Shown here: in pieces, positions 52,965 through 63,100 of the stretch
Layout of the letters: each line of letters begins with the position of its first letter
How positions within the stretch are numbered: the first letter of the stretch is position 1
NCBI RefSeq assembly: GCF_928381705.1
Contig: NZ_CAKMSR010000010.1
Location: 1 to 64,000 of the forward strand
Source of the DNA: Rothia nasimurium
GTDB lineage: Bacteria; Actinomycetota; Actinomycetes; Actinomycetales; Micrococcaceae
Reading direction: 5' to 3'
Length of the DNA: 64,000 bases
The notes under the pieces: generated by a model
Database searches by the model: none
What the model saw: only the letters and a program-made list of their open reading frames with translations
What the model was told of the DNA's origin: nothing
Translations under genes and position numbers: made by a program

Positions 52965-53013
52965 ACAGGTAAAAGTGGACTCCACCCCCGCAGATGAAGA
53001 GAAGTTTACCTGT
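52965..53013. promoter_or_regulatory. Inverted ACAGGTAAA / TTTACCTGT pair in the protease-sialidase promoter
   Basis: ACAGGTAAA (52965-52973) and TTTACCTGT (53005-53013) face each other 31 bases apart in the 277-base divergent promoter. TACAGTATGGT just after may be part of the sialidase promoter. A shared regulator is suggested. Confidence 0.45.
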
Positions 53014-53117
53014 ACAGTATGGTTAGGTGATGAAACGCATGGGCTCAAATTTGTCCCTTAGAGGCCCACTCGATTTCTTACTCCAATCACACCGCACTTT
53101 TAACTAGAGAGAGAACT

Positions 53118-55409
53118 ATGCCTATTCGCTTCCGCCGTCTCCTGGCTCTCCCCGTTCTACCCGTGCTCGCACTGGGTATGAACTCCGCCACCGCGGCCCC
53201 CGCCCCCGTCTACGGATCCACTGGCGGCCCCGGTACTTACACCGAACAGAATATTGGCTCCACCTATGTAGGTGGTGCAGCCTCCTATCGCATCCCCGCC
53301 CTGGCAGACCTGGGCGATGGCATCGTCCTGGCAGCCTGGGACGGCCGCCCTGGCAGCGCAGCAGACGCCCCTAATCCTAACTCCATCGTGCTCCGCCGTT
53401 CCACCGACTACGGCACCACCTGGAGCGACTACACCCATATCAAGAAGGGCCACCTGGGCGACGCCACCACCCAGAAATACGGCTACTCCGACCCCTCCTT
53501 TGTCGTAGATTCTGTCACCGGCGCTGTTTACGCCTTCTTCGTCTACTCCAAGGACCAGGGCTGGCACTACAGCCAGTACGGCAACGACATTACTAAGGAC
53601 CGCACTATCACCGGTGCCGTTGTGGTCGAATCCAAGGACAAGGGCCTGACCTGGAGCGAACCCCGCGATATCACCCCCATCGTCAAGCCCGGTACCAGCA
53701 AAACCTCACCCAAGGCCGGTGACGTCAAAGCCGTCTTCGCCACCTCCGGCGAAGGTATCCAGATGAAGTACGGTCAGTACGCAGGCCGTCTGGTCCAGCA
53801 GTTCGTGGGCAAGGTCCGCACCGCCGACGGCAAAGAGGTCGTCCAGGCTTACTCCGTCTACTCCGACGACCACGGCGTCACCTGGAAGCGGGGTGACTTC
53901 GTGGGTGCCTCCATGGACGAAAACAAGACCGTAGAACTCTCCGACGGCCGCCTCATGCTCAACTCCCGTGACTCCGCTAACTCCGGTTATCGCAAGGTCG
54001 CCATCAGCTCCGACGGCGGTCAAACCTGGGGCCCTATCACCCTGGACACCGAGCTTCCCGACCCCACCAATAACGCAGCTATTACCCGTATGTACCCCAA
54101 GGCTCCTCATGGCAGCGCGGACGCTAAGAAGCTCATCTTCACCAACTCCAACAACAACGCCAACTACAACCGCGTCAACCTATCCGCCCGTGTCTCCTGC
54201 GATGACGGCCAGACCTGGCCCGGCCTGCGCCAGATCAAGTCCGGCTTTGGCGCCTATTCCTCCACCACAGCCCTCTCCAACGGCAAATTCGGTGTGCTCT
54301 ATGAAGCTAGCTACGGCAACGACATGCGCTACGGCACCTTCGACGAAGCCTGGCTGAACGTGGTCTGCGCCCCCATGAACGTTGACAAGCTCACTGTAGC
54401 TGCCGGCCAGACTGCCTCCGTACCCGTCACCATCACCAACCAGGAGGACCAGGCCGTTACTGGCACCATCACCCTGGCAGATACAGGTTCCTTCACCGGT
54501 GCCACCAGCGAAAAAATCACCCTAGACGCCGGCCAAACCCGCACCGTCAAGGTCAACCTGACCACCGCCGCAACCGCCAGCACCGGCAAGGTGGATGCCG
54601 TATTTACCGCAGAGAACGGCAAGCAGTCCCGCTTCACCTTCCCTGTAGAAGTAGGAGCCAGCACCACTGTCTTCGGCGCAACCGTCCACAGCGCCTCCGC
54701 CCTCGCCCGGGATATCGCAACCAGCCCCTACACCGTCGGCGAAAAGATCACCTACACCTTCTCCGTCACCAACACCGCTGACGAAGCCGTATCCGTGGTC
54801 CCCACCGCAGGCAACTTTGACGCAGCAGGCTACCTGCCTACCAGCACCCCCAATTGCCGCTACCTCAACCTGGCGGCCAAGGGCACCTACACCTGCTCCA
54901 CCGCAACCCACACCGTCACCCAGGAGGACATCGACCGTGGTTACTTCACCCCCGAGATGACCTTCACCGTGACCTCCCGCGCCAATGATGCCCGCACCAC
55001 CACCGTCACCCACACCGGCGAGAAGATCCTGCTCAAGCCTGCCCGCCAGGCCCCCAGCATCACCGTCACCGGTAGGGTAGGCACCACTGCCGCAGGGTAC
55101 GCCGTGGGCGACACTGTGGGCTACACCTTCCGTGTCACCAACACCTCCCCCTACGTCACCACCGTGACCCCGGTATCCGGTAGCTTTGACCGTGGTTTCA
55201 TGCCCACCAGCGCCCCTAACTGCCGCTGGCGCAACCTGCCCGCTAACGGTGCCTACAACTGCACCACCGCCCAGCACCTGGTCACCGCAGAAGACTTGGC
55301 CCGCGGCTACTTTATCCCTACCGCAACCTTCTCCGTGGTGGATAATGAAACCGGCGCCAAGACCGAGGTAACCTACACCGGTGACCAGGTAGCCCTGTCC
55401 CGCCGCTAA
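53118..55409 (+). CDS. nanH: Secreted sialidase (neuraminidase)
   Basis: A 763-residue GH33 sialidase. A signal peptide ends near residue 27, and the YRIPAL arginine motif lies at about 57-62. Five Asp boxes follow (S-x-D-x-G-x-T-W): RRSTDYGTTW, ESKDKGLTW, YSDDHGVTW, SSDGGQTW and SCDDGQTW. After the propeller (to about 420) come a CARDB-like domain and two tandem homologous domains (about 535-645 and 650-763), each with NCR and CST/CTT cysteines. It releases sialic acid from host glycans. No sortase motif is present. It is divergent from the metalloprotease, with a likely shared operator. Confidence 0.93.
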   Translation: MPIRFRRLLALPVLPVLALGMNSATAAPAPVYGSTGGPGTYTEQNIGSTYVGGAASYRIPALADLGDGIVLAAWDGRPGSAADAPNPNSIVLRRSTDYGTTWSDYTHIKKGHLGDATTQKYGYSDPSFVVDSVTGAVYAFFVYSKDQGWHYSQYGNDITKDRTITGAVVVESKDKGLTWSEPRDITPIVKPGTSKTSPKAGDVKAVFATSGEGIQMKYGQYAGRLVQQFVGKVRTADGKEVVQAYSVYSDDHGVTWKRGDFVGASMDENKTVELSDGRLMLNSRDSANSGYRKVAISSDGGQTWGPITLDTELPDPTNNAAITRMYPKAPHGSADAKKLIFTNSNNNANYNRVNLSARVSCDDGQTWPGLRQIKSGFGAYSSTTALSNGKFGVLYEASYGNDMRYGTFDEAWLNVVCAPMNVDKLTVAAGQTASVPVTITNQEDQAVTGTITLADTGSFTGATSEKITLDAGQTRTVKVNLTTAATASTGKVDAVFTAENGKQSRFTFPVEVGASTTVFGATVHSASALARDIATSPYTVGEKITYTFSVTNTADEAVSVVPTAGNFDAAGYLPTSTPNCRYLNLAAKGTYTCSTATHTVTQEDIDRGYFTPEMTFTVTSRANDARTTTVTHTGEKILLKPARQAPSITVTGRVGTTAAGYAVGDTVGYTFRVTNTSPYVTTVTPVSGSFDRGFMPTSAPNCRWRNLPANGAYNCTTAQHLVTAEDLARGYFIPTATFSVVDNETGAKTEVTYTGDQVALSRR

Positions 55410-55489
55410 AGGTCCTGACCGGTGACTGTCCTCCCTGCCAGGCCTCCTGCGCTGCGACCCTGGCTCAGGCACACATAACTAGATAAAAA

Positions 55490-55536
55490 CCGCCCGGCCT
55501 GCCCCCCCTGCACAGGGGGAGGGGCAGGCCGGGCGG
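55490..55536. terminator. Terminator hairpin after the sialidase gene
   Basis: CCGCCCGGCCTGCCCC pairs with GGGGCAGGCCGGGCGG around a C/G-rich loop. Confidence 0.85.
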
Positions 55537-55569
55537 CTTGTATGTTTGTGGTCTTGAGGTTGGGGATGC

Positions 55570-56511
55570 CTATTCTGTCTCGGTCTGGCCCAGGTGCCGG
55601 TCTAGTTCTGCCAGGAGCCGCTGGCGCAAGAGGACGGACCGTTCTGCAAAGCCCCGTTGCTGACGCACATATTCGGCTTTCCCCTGCGGGGTTTCAATGG
55701 CAACCGGCTCGTAGCCCCAGTCCCTTAGGTCGTAGGGGGCGGCTTTCATGTCGAGTTCGCGCACGTCCCAGGCCAGTTCGAAGCAGTCCATGACCAGGTG
55801 CGAGGGCACCAGGGGCAGGAGCTTGTAGGCCCACTTGTAGATATCCATGTTGGCGTGCAGGCAGGCGGGCTGCTCCAGGTCGCGCTGCTGCTCACGCGTG
55901 GGTTGCAGCTCGTTCATGGGCACCGCCTGGGGCATGAAGAAGCGGAAGGCATCGAAGTGGGAGCATCTGATTTTATGGCTCTCAACCACCCTGTCGGTGC
56001 CCTCTGCCCCCAGGCGCAGTTCTAGGTAGTCGTGGCGGATGTTATTCTCCACCGACTTATAGGCCATAGCCCACTCGTGCAGGCCAAAACAGCCAAAGAA
56101 ACCGGGCTTGGCCGCGGTTTTACCCAGGATAATCCGCGCAAAATCAATGGCTGAGGCGCGGGCCTCAGCAAACTTTTCGGTATCGACAAGGACGCTGGTG
56201 CCCGCCTGCTTCGCCGCGGCGGCTTCGGCAGGTGGCAGGCCTGCCTCTTCTAGCTCCTGCTGGGTAGCGGCCCGGTAGAACTTCCAGTCTGCCCGCTCGC
56301 CGGCGTCCTGCAGAATGACCCCCGCACCGGGGTGCCAGCGCATAAACTGCCCGGGTTTTAGGGTGTAGTAGGTGAAGAGGAAGTCTTCAACGGGGTGGGC
56401 TTGGCCGCGCTCGCGGCGGCGTGCGAAGGGTAGGGCGTAGCGGCCGGAGCGTTCTTCATGGGCGCGCGCGATTGCGCGCCAATCGTCCGGGGCAAGGAGG
56501 GTGAGGGGCAT
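55570..56511 (-). CDS. Conserved actinobacterial protein, sometimes labelled 3-methyladenine DNA glycosylase
   Basis: A 313-residue soluble protein. Distinctive segments are HPVEDFLFTYYTLKPGQFMRWHPG (about 40-63), GFFGCFGLHEWAMAYK, and CLHANMDIYKWAYKLLPLVPSHLVMDCFELAWDVRELDM. I recognise it as a family widespread in actinobacteria and often labelled a glycosylase; nothing in the sequence proves that role. Conserved His and Cys residues could form a metal or active site. ATG 56511 is preferred to ATG 56532 because the conserved part begins just after it. It lies next to an inserted phospholipase cassette. Confidence 0.6.
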   Translation of the reverse strand: MPLTLLAPDDWRAIARAHEERSGRYALPFARRRERGQAHPVEDFLFTYYTLKPGQFMRWHPGAGVILQDAGERADWKFYRAATQQELEEAGLPPAEAAAAKQAGTSVLVDTEKFAEARASAIDFARIILGKTAAKPGFFGCFGLHEWAMAYKSVENNIRHDYLELRLGAEGTDRVVESHKIRCSHFDAFRFFMPQAVPMNELQPTREQQRDLEQPACLHANMDIYKWAYKLLPLVPSHLVMDCFELAWDVRELDMKAAPYDLRDWGYEPVAIETPQGKAEYVRQQRGFAERSVLLRQRLLAELDRHLGQTETE

Positions 56512-56525
56512 GGGGTCTATTCTAG

Positions 56526-56604
56526 TGGGCAAAAGCCGGGCCCCGGGCCAGCAGCGTGGTGCTGCCAGCCCGGGGCCCGAGCGTCCTCGCGGACGAACCT
56601 AGTT
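56526..56604. repeat. Hairpin repeat C1, downstream copy flanking the phospholipase cassette
   Basis: GGGCCCCGGGC pairs with GCCCGGGGCCC around GCAGCGTGGTGCTG, followed by a small GTCC/GGAC hairpin. The unit matches 57549-57627 with about seven differences in 79 bases. Confidence 0.92.
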
Positions 56605-56623
56605 ACCCCTGTGGTGGGGTTGG

Positions 56624-56845
56624 TTATTCATCATGAGTAGTAAGGCGTACTGCCCATATGACAAGAGTGCAAGCGGTTAAAGCGATACTGAGTAGGCCAA
56701 ATTGAAGGGCGAGAACTCCTGCGCCGATGTAAGCTTCGCTGTTAATGTGTGCGATAAATGCGAATATAGTTGTAAAAATATATGTAGTAAAGCATAGAAT
56801 TACTAGAGTTTTCGGTATTTTGCTCAGTTTAAATATTTTTATCAT
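56624..56845 (-). CDS. Small membrane protein of the phospholipase cassette
   Basis: A 73-residue protein with two membrane helices (about 13-34 and 41-66) and a basic N-terminus. No family was recognised. Its ATG overlaps the phospholipase stop by four bases (ATGA), so the two are coupled. It might be an immunity or export partner, which is speculation. The codons are AT-rich, unlike the surrounding genes. Confidence 0.65.
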   Translation of the reverse strand: MIKIFKLSKIPKTLVILCFTTYIFTTIFAFIAHINSEAYIGAGVLALQFGLLSIALTACTLVIWAVRLTTHDE

Positions 56846-57402
56846 GAGGGATCGCCGGAGCCTTTGTAGTGTGGTCGCCCAAATGTTCTTACCGCCCAGT
56901 AATAAACATTCGATTCATTAAGGCAGCTTATATTTTTGCTAGAATGCGGTGAGTATAGAAAATTGCATATAGAGCGCATTGAGCTATAGAAGTTATTGTC
57001 ACACTCTGCGCGTGATCGCCTAAAATTATACTGTGCGGAATAACAGTAGTCATGAGTGTTGCACGCTGGGAGAAATGTTTGTTTGTATGATGACCAGGAT
57101 CGGGGATCTGAGCATCCATTGGGAATGTAGTTTGATGCTGGGGTTAGGCTATTTTCTTCTAATATGTAATTCTGTGTGAAAAATTCTTCAAAATTTTTTA
57201 CCTCTTGACTGGTGTACCCTGCGTGGGAGGCTGCCTCAATAAACTTTGAGTATGAATATGGGTCAGGAAAGCTTGAAATGTGGGATGGGCTGGAGAATTG
57301 AGGTCCTTTGGTGAGCGCAACAGCGCTAGGAGGTGCGAGTGTGGTTAGGGTAAATGTTATTGCTAACAGGGCAGTTGCTGTAATATTTCTTACTTCGCGC
57401 AT
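56842..57402 (-). CDS. Secreted prokaryotic phospholipase A2
   Basis: A 186-residue exported protein with a signal peptide (about 1-30). Its catalytic block is ACNTHDYCY (about 113-121), followed by CDNNFYSSM, the Cys-x-x-His-Asp-x-Cys and Asp pattern of prokaryotic PLA2. The histidine-aspartate pair should activate water against the sn-2 ester with calcium. AAAGGAG precedes the ATG. The gene is clearly more AT-rich than its neighbours and lies with a small membrane protein gene between two copies of one hairpin repeat, indicating recent acquisition. Confidence 0.83.
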   Translation of the reverse strand: MREVRNITATALLAITFTLTTLAPPSAVALTKGPQFSSPSHISSFPDPYSYSKFIEAASHAGYTSQEVKNFEEFFTQNYILEENSLTPASNYIPNGCSDPRSWSSYKQTFLPACNTHDYCYSAQYNFRRSRAECDNNFYSSMRSICNFLYSPHSSKNISCLNESNVYYWAVRTFGRPHYKGSGDPS

Positions 57403-57548
57403 TGATATACTCCTTTAGTGCTTGACCAGCCAGTTGGCTGAATTTGGGGGTAAAGAAGATGTGATGTATAGCAATACTATATTGGTCTACATGTTCCCGA
57501 CAAGTCTTTGGGTGGGGAATATAGACAATTTTTTATAAGCCCTTGAAA

Positions 57549-57627
57549 TGGGCAAAAGCCGGGCCCCAGGCCAGCAGCGTGGTGCTGCCAGCTCGGGGCC
57601 CGGACGTCCTCGTGGACAAACCTAATT
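57549..57627. repeat. Hairpin repeat C2, probable lysC terminator
   Basis: Near-copy of 56526-56604, lying right after the lysC stop. On the minus strand TAGGTTTGT occurs twice in 22 bases: once at the lysC TAG and once at the start of the repeat. C1 starts with TAGGTTCGT, so the duplicated unit seems to begin at the host stop codon. Confidence 0.9.
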
Positions 57628-57634
57628 CACAAAC

Positions 57635-58153
57635 CTAGCGGCCGGTACCACCGTAAACGGTAGCCTCACCCTCGGTATCGAGGTCAAAAGCTGAGTGCAC
57701 AGCGCGCACAGCCTCATCAAGCTTCTCAATATCGGTGATGACCGAAATACGGATCTCAGAAGTAGAAATCATTTCGATGTTCACACCGGCGGTGCTCAGT
57801 GCATCAAAGAACTTAAAGGACACACCGGGGTTAGACTTCATACCCGCACCCACCAGCGACAGCTTGCCGATGGACTCGTTGTACTGGACCTCTTCAAAGC
57901 CCAGCTCACCCTTCTTGGCTTCAAGCGCAGCCAGAGCAGCAGCGCCCTGATCCTGGGGCAGGGTGAAGGAGATATCGGTGACGTCGGGGCGGTCGGTTGA
58001 GACGTTCTGAACAATCATGTCGAGGTTCACGTTGGTCTCATTGAGAATGCCGAACACCTTGGCCGCGGAGCCGGGCACATCGGGTACACCAATAACGGTG
58101 ACCTTAGCCTGGCTACGGTCGTGGGCGACGCCCGAGACGAGGGGCTGTTCCAA
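57635..58153 (-). CDS. lysC: Aspartate kinase beta subunit (internal start within lysC)
   Basis: Inside lysC, AAGGAG is followed six bases later by an in-frame TTG at 58151-58153 (GAG ATC CCC TTG GAA CAG). Translation from there gives a 172-residue protein of the two ACT domains, the size of the known corynebacterial beta subunit. Alpha2-beta2 aspartokinases with overlapping genes are established in the group; its use here is inferred from the ribosome site. Confidence 0.6.
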   Translation of the reverse strand: MEQPLVSGVAHDRSQAKVTVIGVPDVPGSAAKVFGILNETNVNLDMIVQNVSTDRPDVTDISFTLPQDQGAAALAALEAKKGELGFEEVQYNESIGKLSLVGAGMKSNPGVSFKFFDALSTAGVNIEMISTSEIRISVITDIEKLDEAVRAVHSAFDLDTEGEATVYGGTGR

Positions 58154-58924
58154 GGGGATCTCCTTCAAATTAGTTTCCATACCCTCATTGTCGGGGATAA
58201 CGAGAGTGCCTTCAAGCTCTGAAAACGAAGAGCGAACATGCAGCTTCAGGTTGAAACGGCGCGCGTACTCCACCGAACGCAGGTGCAGAATTTTGGCGCC
58301 GTTAGCAGCCATCTCAAGCATTTCTTCGCTCGTGACGGTATCGAGCTTGTGGGCGGACGGCACGATACGCGGGTCAGCGGTGAACACACCGTCGACGTCT
58401 GAGTAAATCTCACAGACATCAGCATTCAGGGCTGCCGCCAGGGCGACCGCGGTGGTGTCTGAACCGCCACGGCCCAGGGTGGTGATGTCACGGGTCTGGC
58501 GGTTCATGCCCTGGAAGCCTGCGACAACGGCGACGTAGCCTTCATCAAGGGCAGAACGAATACGCTCGGGGTTGACCTCAACCAGGCGGGCGGATCCGTG
58601 CACGCCGTCGGTAATCATGCCGGCCTGGGAGCCGGTGAAGGACTGGGCGCGGCCGCCCATGTTGTTAATAGCCAGGGCCAGCACGGCCATGGAAATTCGC
58701 TCGCCGGCGCTCAGCAGCATATCGAGTTCACGCGAGGGGCCGGCGTTGGGGGTTACTTCAGCCGCAAGGTCGAGCAGTTCATCGGTGGTATCGCCCATTG
58801 CTGAGACCACCACGACGACCTCGTTGCCAGCCTTCTGCGTGTCCACAATACGGCGAGCTACACGCTTAATACCCTCGGCATCAGAAACCGAGGACCCACC
58901 GAACTTTTGGACAATCAGGCTCAT
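57635..58924 (-). CDS. lysC: Aspartate kinase
   Basis: A 429-residue aspartokinase. The ATP/aspartate site shows [19 protein letters not shown] (about 4-22), and [36 protein letters not shown] follows. Two ACT domains (about 265-429) bind the feedback amino acids. It makes aspartyl phosphate for lysine, threonine and methionine. As in corynebacteria, an in-frame internal start seems to produce a separate beta subunit. No asd gene follows directly; hairpin repeat C2 and the phospholipase cassette do. The upstream region contains GCGTCACACACGTTATATT. Confidence 0.96.
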   Translation of the reverse strand: MSLIVQKFGGSSVSDAEGIKRVARRIVDTQKAGNEVVVVVSAMGDTTDELLDLAAEVTPNAGPSRELDMLLSAGERISMAVLALAINNMGGRAQSFTGSQAGMITDGVHGSARLVEVNPERIRSALDEGYVAVVAGFQGMNRQTRDITTLGRGGSDTTAVALAAALNADVCEIYSDVDGVFTADPRIVPSAHKLDTVTSEEMLEMAANGAKILHLRSVEYARRFNLKLHVRSSFSELEGTLVIPDNEGMETNLKEIPLEQPLVSGVAHDRSQAKVTVIGVPDVPGSAAKVFGILNETNVNLDMIVQNVSTDRPDVTDISFTLPQDQGAAALAALEAKKGELGFEEVQYNESIGKLSLVGAGMKSNPGVSFKFFDALSTAGVNIEMISTSEIRISVITDIEKLDEAVRAVHSAFDLDTEGEATVYGGTGR

Positions 58925-59069
58925 TGAAACTTCTCCAGTACAAAGGTGTTGAAGGTGCCGGGCATTTTCCGGCCTAAAACTATCGTAGGGGTGGGCGTCG
59001 CACTTGAACGATTTTTGCTCAAATGACGGGAATATAACGTGTGTGACGCTAAATTACAGACCCAAGGGT

Positions 59070-60179
59070 TTAAGTCCAGGGGTTCACGTAGGTCTTACCC
59101 GGAATCGGCGGGATCTCGGGGGCAACCGTGCGCAGCGGGGTCTTCTTGAGCTCTTCCAGCTTGGCCTCGTAGGCATCGCGTAGCTCTTCTGACTGCACGC
59201 CCTCACCGGCTTCTTCAGCTTCAAAGGCGGCGGCCGCCGCGAGTTCAGCCTTCTCCTCGGCAGACAGCTCACCCGGAATGCCCGCCAGCTCCTGCTCCAA
59301 CAGCTCTTCGTTCAGGTCCCCCTGCTGCCCCTCAGCCGGGGACGGCTCGCTGGGAGCTGCGGGTGCGGCGTCCGGACGCTTCCCCCCGCCATCCTGCCCT
59401 TCGGCAGGGGAGGGGTTGGCGGCGTCCTCGCTATCGAGATCATCGAACATGGAACCAGACCAGCGAGCCCGCGGGCCCTTAGCCGCCTGCTCCGCGGCAG
59501 CCTGCTGCTCCTTGGCCTCGGTTTCTGCCTCAAGGGCAGCCTCAAAATCCTCGGCGGGGTTAGCGGCCTCGGCGCGGGTGCCCTCACTGATAATGCGGCG
59601 GCCTTCAAGGGCGCGGCCCAGGGTGATTTCGTCGGCGTATTCCAGGTCGCCACCCACCGGCAGACCCGACGCCAGACGCGATACACGAATACCGATGGGC
59701 ACCAGCAGGCGAGAGAGGTAGGTTGCGGTAGCTTCACCCTCAAGGTTGGGGTCCATGGCGAGAATCAGCTCGGTGATGCGCTCATCCGACAGACGGGCCA
59801 CCAGCTCACGGATGCGTAACTGCTCCGGTCCGATACCTGCCATCGGGTTAATGGACCCGCCCAGCACATGGTAACGGCCGGTAAAAGAGCGGGTGCGCTC
59901 AACGGCCACCACGTCCTTGGACTCCTCCACCACGCACAGCACAGTCGGGTCGCGCTGCTCATCGCGGCAGATAGCGCAGAGCTTGGTTTCAGAGACGTTG
60001 CCGCAGATTTCGCAGAAGCTCACGGTCTTCTTCACACGCGCGATGGCGTCGGTGAGCTTGGCCATCTCAGAGCTTTCCGCATTCAAAATGTAGAAGGCGA
60101 TACGCTGGGCTGACTTGGGGCCCACACCGGGTAGGCGGCCCAGCTCGTCAATCAGGTTCTGGACGGCACTCTCGTACAC
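59070..60179 (-). CDS. recR: Recombination protein RecR with long acidic C-terminal extension
   Basis: The first ~205 residues are standard RecR: helix-hairpin-helix [20 protein letters not shown], the C4 zinc finger (FCEICGN and [11 protein letters not shown]) and the Toprim domain ([29 protein letters not shown]). RecR binds single-stranded gaps with RecF/RecO. About 165 further residues form an Ala/Glu/Pro-rich acidic tail with repeated PSPAEGQ, ending KTYVNPWT; such a tail is unusual. The GTG at 60179 is chosen because AAGGAG lies five bases upstream. It follows dnaX by 13 bases, the common dnaX-recR order. Confidence 0.95.
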   Translation of the reverse strand: MYESAVQNLIDELGRLPGVGPKSAQRIAFYILNAESSEMAKLTDAIARVKKTVSFCEICGNVSETKLCAICRDEQRDPTVLCVVEESKDVVAVERTRSFTGRYHVLGGSINPMAGIGPEQLRIRELVARLSDERITELILAMDPNLEGEATATYLSRLLVPIGIRVSRLASGLPVGGDLEYADEITLGRALEGRRIISEGTRAEAANPAEDFEAALEAETEAKEQQAAAEQAAKGPRARWSGSMFDDLDSEDAANPSPAEGQDGGGKRPDAAPAAPSEPSPAEGQQGDLNEELLEQELAGIPGELSAEEKAELAAAAAFEAEEAGEGVQSEELRDAYEAKLEELKKTPLRTVAPEIPPIPGKTYVNPWT

Positions 60180-60192
60180 AAAAAACTCCTTG

Positions 60193-63100
60193 TTAGCCCT
60201 GGTGAAGGGGCTGTTCGTCAATTACTTTGCCGCCCAAAATCTTCTCAACGGCCCGCTGGCCAATCAGCACGGACGACTCAAGGGCGGCGTCGTCGTCGCT
60301 GGGGGTGAAGTCCTCGGGGGCTTCTGCCGGGGTGGGGGCCTGCGCCTGCTGGACGGCCCGCTGGCCGGCCGCAATCTGCGCCGCGTGGCGCTCTCGGAAG
60401 GAGAGCTTCTTACCGCCGGGCTGTTGGGTGGTGGCCTGCTCGGCGGCTGGCTGGGGGCTGGCCTGCTGGCTCTGCGGTGCGGGAATTTGCTGTGCGGACG
60501 CCTGGGCCTGCGCCGCCTGCGCCAGGGGAGCACCGGGGGCGCTGGGTGCACCTGCTAGGGGTGCACCAGCAGGGGGCGCTGACTGCGGGGCGCGAGCGGC
60601 AGCAGGTGCCGGTGCCTGAGTGGCTGGCTGAGCTGGGGCACCCTGCGGAGACTCAGCCTTAAGGTAGCCGACCCCGGCGACGTACTCGGGTTCGTCCTCG
60701 GGGGCATCGTCAAAGTAGCCGCCGTCGTAGTCACCGTACTCGTAGGCCACCGGGGGCTGGTTCTGTGTCGGTGCTTGGGCTGGCGCCTGGTTTGGGGCCT
60801 GAGCCGGTGCCTGCTCCTGGTGTTGAGCCTGGGGCGCGGCGCTACTTTCGCTCTTGGCCTCTTCTTGGAGGGCGGCGTTATCGGCGTCCTTATGCCCCTG
60901 CTCGGCCAGACCCTCACTGGTGGGGACGGGCTCAAGGGAAACCGCGTGCGGGCTATCCTCGTGGGGCACCTGGGAGGCGGGGTCGGCGTCCTCTGACTCC
61001 TGGGCGGTATCGCGCGCTAGGGCAATATTCTGCTGTTCCTGGGGGCCGCGGGAGGGGTGCTGGGCCTTGGCAATTTCGACGGGGTCGGCCTCACCCTCAA
61101 TCACGCGCAGACGCGGGGTTGAGGGAGCTTGCTCCTCGGGGGTCTCGGCCGCATCGCCACTGGGGATAGCTGCTACCGACCAGGAGGTGACGGGGTTGTT
61201 CCAGTCATCGGGGCTCCACGAGGGAGGCTCCGGTGAGCGGGGCTGGCCGTGCGCTGCCCAGGCCTGGTCGCCACCGCGCGGGCCCTCAGCAACATCGGCA
61301 GCGGGCTGCCTACTCGCAGCCTGGGGCGCGGGAGCCTGAGACGCGGGGGCGGGGTTTCCGTTTGATGGGCCTGCCCCACCGGGGCCGCCGGGACGTCCGC
61401 CACTAGGGCGCCCACCACCGGGGTTATCGCCGCCGTCGCCGGACTTCTTGATTTCACCGCGCAGCTGCACCTGCAGACCCAGCACCTGGAAGAGGGCCTG
61501 CTGAAGCTGGGGCAGGTACTCCTTGACGGCCTTAAGTACGGGCAGCTCGGCCCGCAGGAAGAGGGCTCCGTTTTCAAACTTGGACGGCTCACACAGGGCA
61601 AACTGGGCCCGGGCAAAGGGGGCGGGCACCTTGGCCACTACATCGGCCCAGGAGTTCGCTACCATGTCGACCGTGTTTTCACCGGGCACCGGACGCGCTG
61701 GGCTCTGAGGCGCGGACGTCTGCTGCCCGGCCTGGACGGGCTGGACGGGCTGGGCGCCCTGGGGAGATTGGGCAGACTGCTGCGGCCCACCGAGCGGCGG
61801 AACGCCCCGGCCTGCTAGCGGGGCACCGCTCAAGGGAGCGCCCGCTAAAGGAGCCCCAGCCAAAGGGGCAGCGGCTAGAGGCGCACCACCCTGCTGGGCA
61901 GGAGCCTGAGTTAGCTGAACGGGCTGGGCCTGCTGGCTGGGCTGGTCTTGACGTTGGGGCTGAGCTTGCTGCTGAGACTGAGCCTGCTGAGCAGGGGCTT
62001 GACCTTCGACGCCACCCTGCTGGGCTAGCTGCTGCCGGGCGCGCGCCAGGGGGCTGGCGGCGTCCGCACCGGTGCCAGACGCGGAACCTGCCGGTGCAGA
62101 ATGACCGCCCGCGGGCGCAGGGAACTGCCCCGACGCCAGCTTGCGCTCAAGCCGATCAAGGCGGGCAGCTAGGTTACCGACACCCTGCTCCCCGGCAGCC
62201 AGCAGAATGCGGGCGCAGAGTAGCTCCAGGTGAAGCTGGGGATTCATGGCCCCGCTCATCTCATTCAGGGCTTCGTTGGTGACGTCCGCAGCCCGCGATA
62301 GCTCCGCCGAACCCAGCTGCTCAGCCTGAGCCCGCATACGATCAAGCTGGTCAGCGGCCAGGCCTCGCAGAATTGAACCCGCTGAATCGGGTACAGCTTT
62401 GACAATAATCAAGTCGCGGAAACGTTCGAGCAAGTCCTCGACAAAGCGGCGGGGGTCCTGGCCGGTCTGAATCACCCTATCGACCGAGGCAAAGACCTCA
62501 GCAGCAGAACCAGAAGCGAAGGCATCGACGACCTCATCCAGCAACTCACCGTGGGTAAAGCCCAGCAGAGCAACGGCCAGGTCATAGGAGATGCCCTGCT
62601 CATCAGAGGCACCCGCCATGAGCTGGTCAAGGATCGACAGCGAGTCACGCACCGAACCGCCACCGGCGCGGACAACCAGCGGCAGCACGCCATCGGCGAC
62701 CTTAACACCCTCTTCGGCGCAGAGCTTAGCCAGGTAGTCCCCCAGAATCTGCGGGGGCACCAGGCGGAAGGGGTAGTGGTGAGTACGCGAACGAATAGTG
62801 CCGAGCACCTTATTAGGCTCGGTGGTCGCAAAAATAAACTTAATGTGCGCCGGGGGCTCTTCCACGATCTTGAGCAGGGCGTTGAAGCCCTCGCGGGTGA
62901 CCATGTGCGCCTCGTCGATAATGAAAATCTTGTAGCGGTCGCGCACCGGCGCAAAAGTAGCGCGTTCACGCAGGTCACGGGCGTGGTCTACACCGCCGTG
63001 GCTGGCGGCGTCCATCTCAATCACATCGAGGGAACCGCCACCGTCGCGGGAAAGCTCCTTACAGGACTCACACACACCACACGGGGTAGGGGTGGGGCCC

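Noticed and set aside
54522-55472. 316-codon minus-strand Gly-rich frame
   Set aside because: It is antisense to the sialidase C-terminal domains; its composition is that of a shadow frame.
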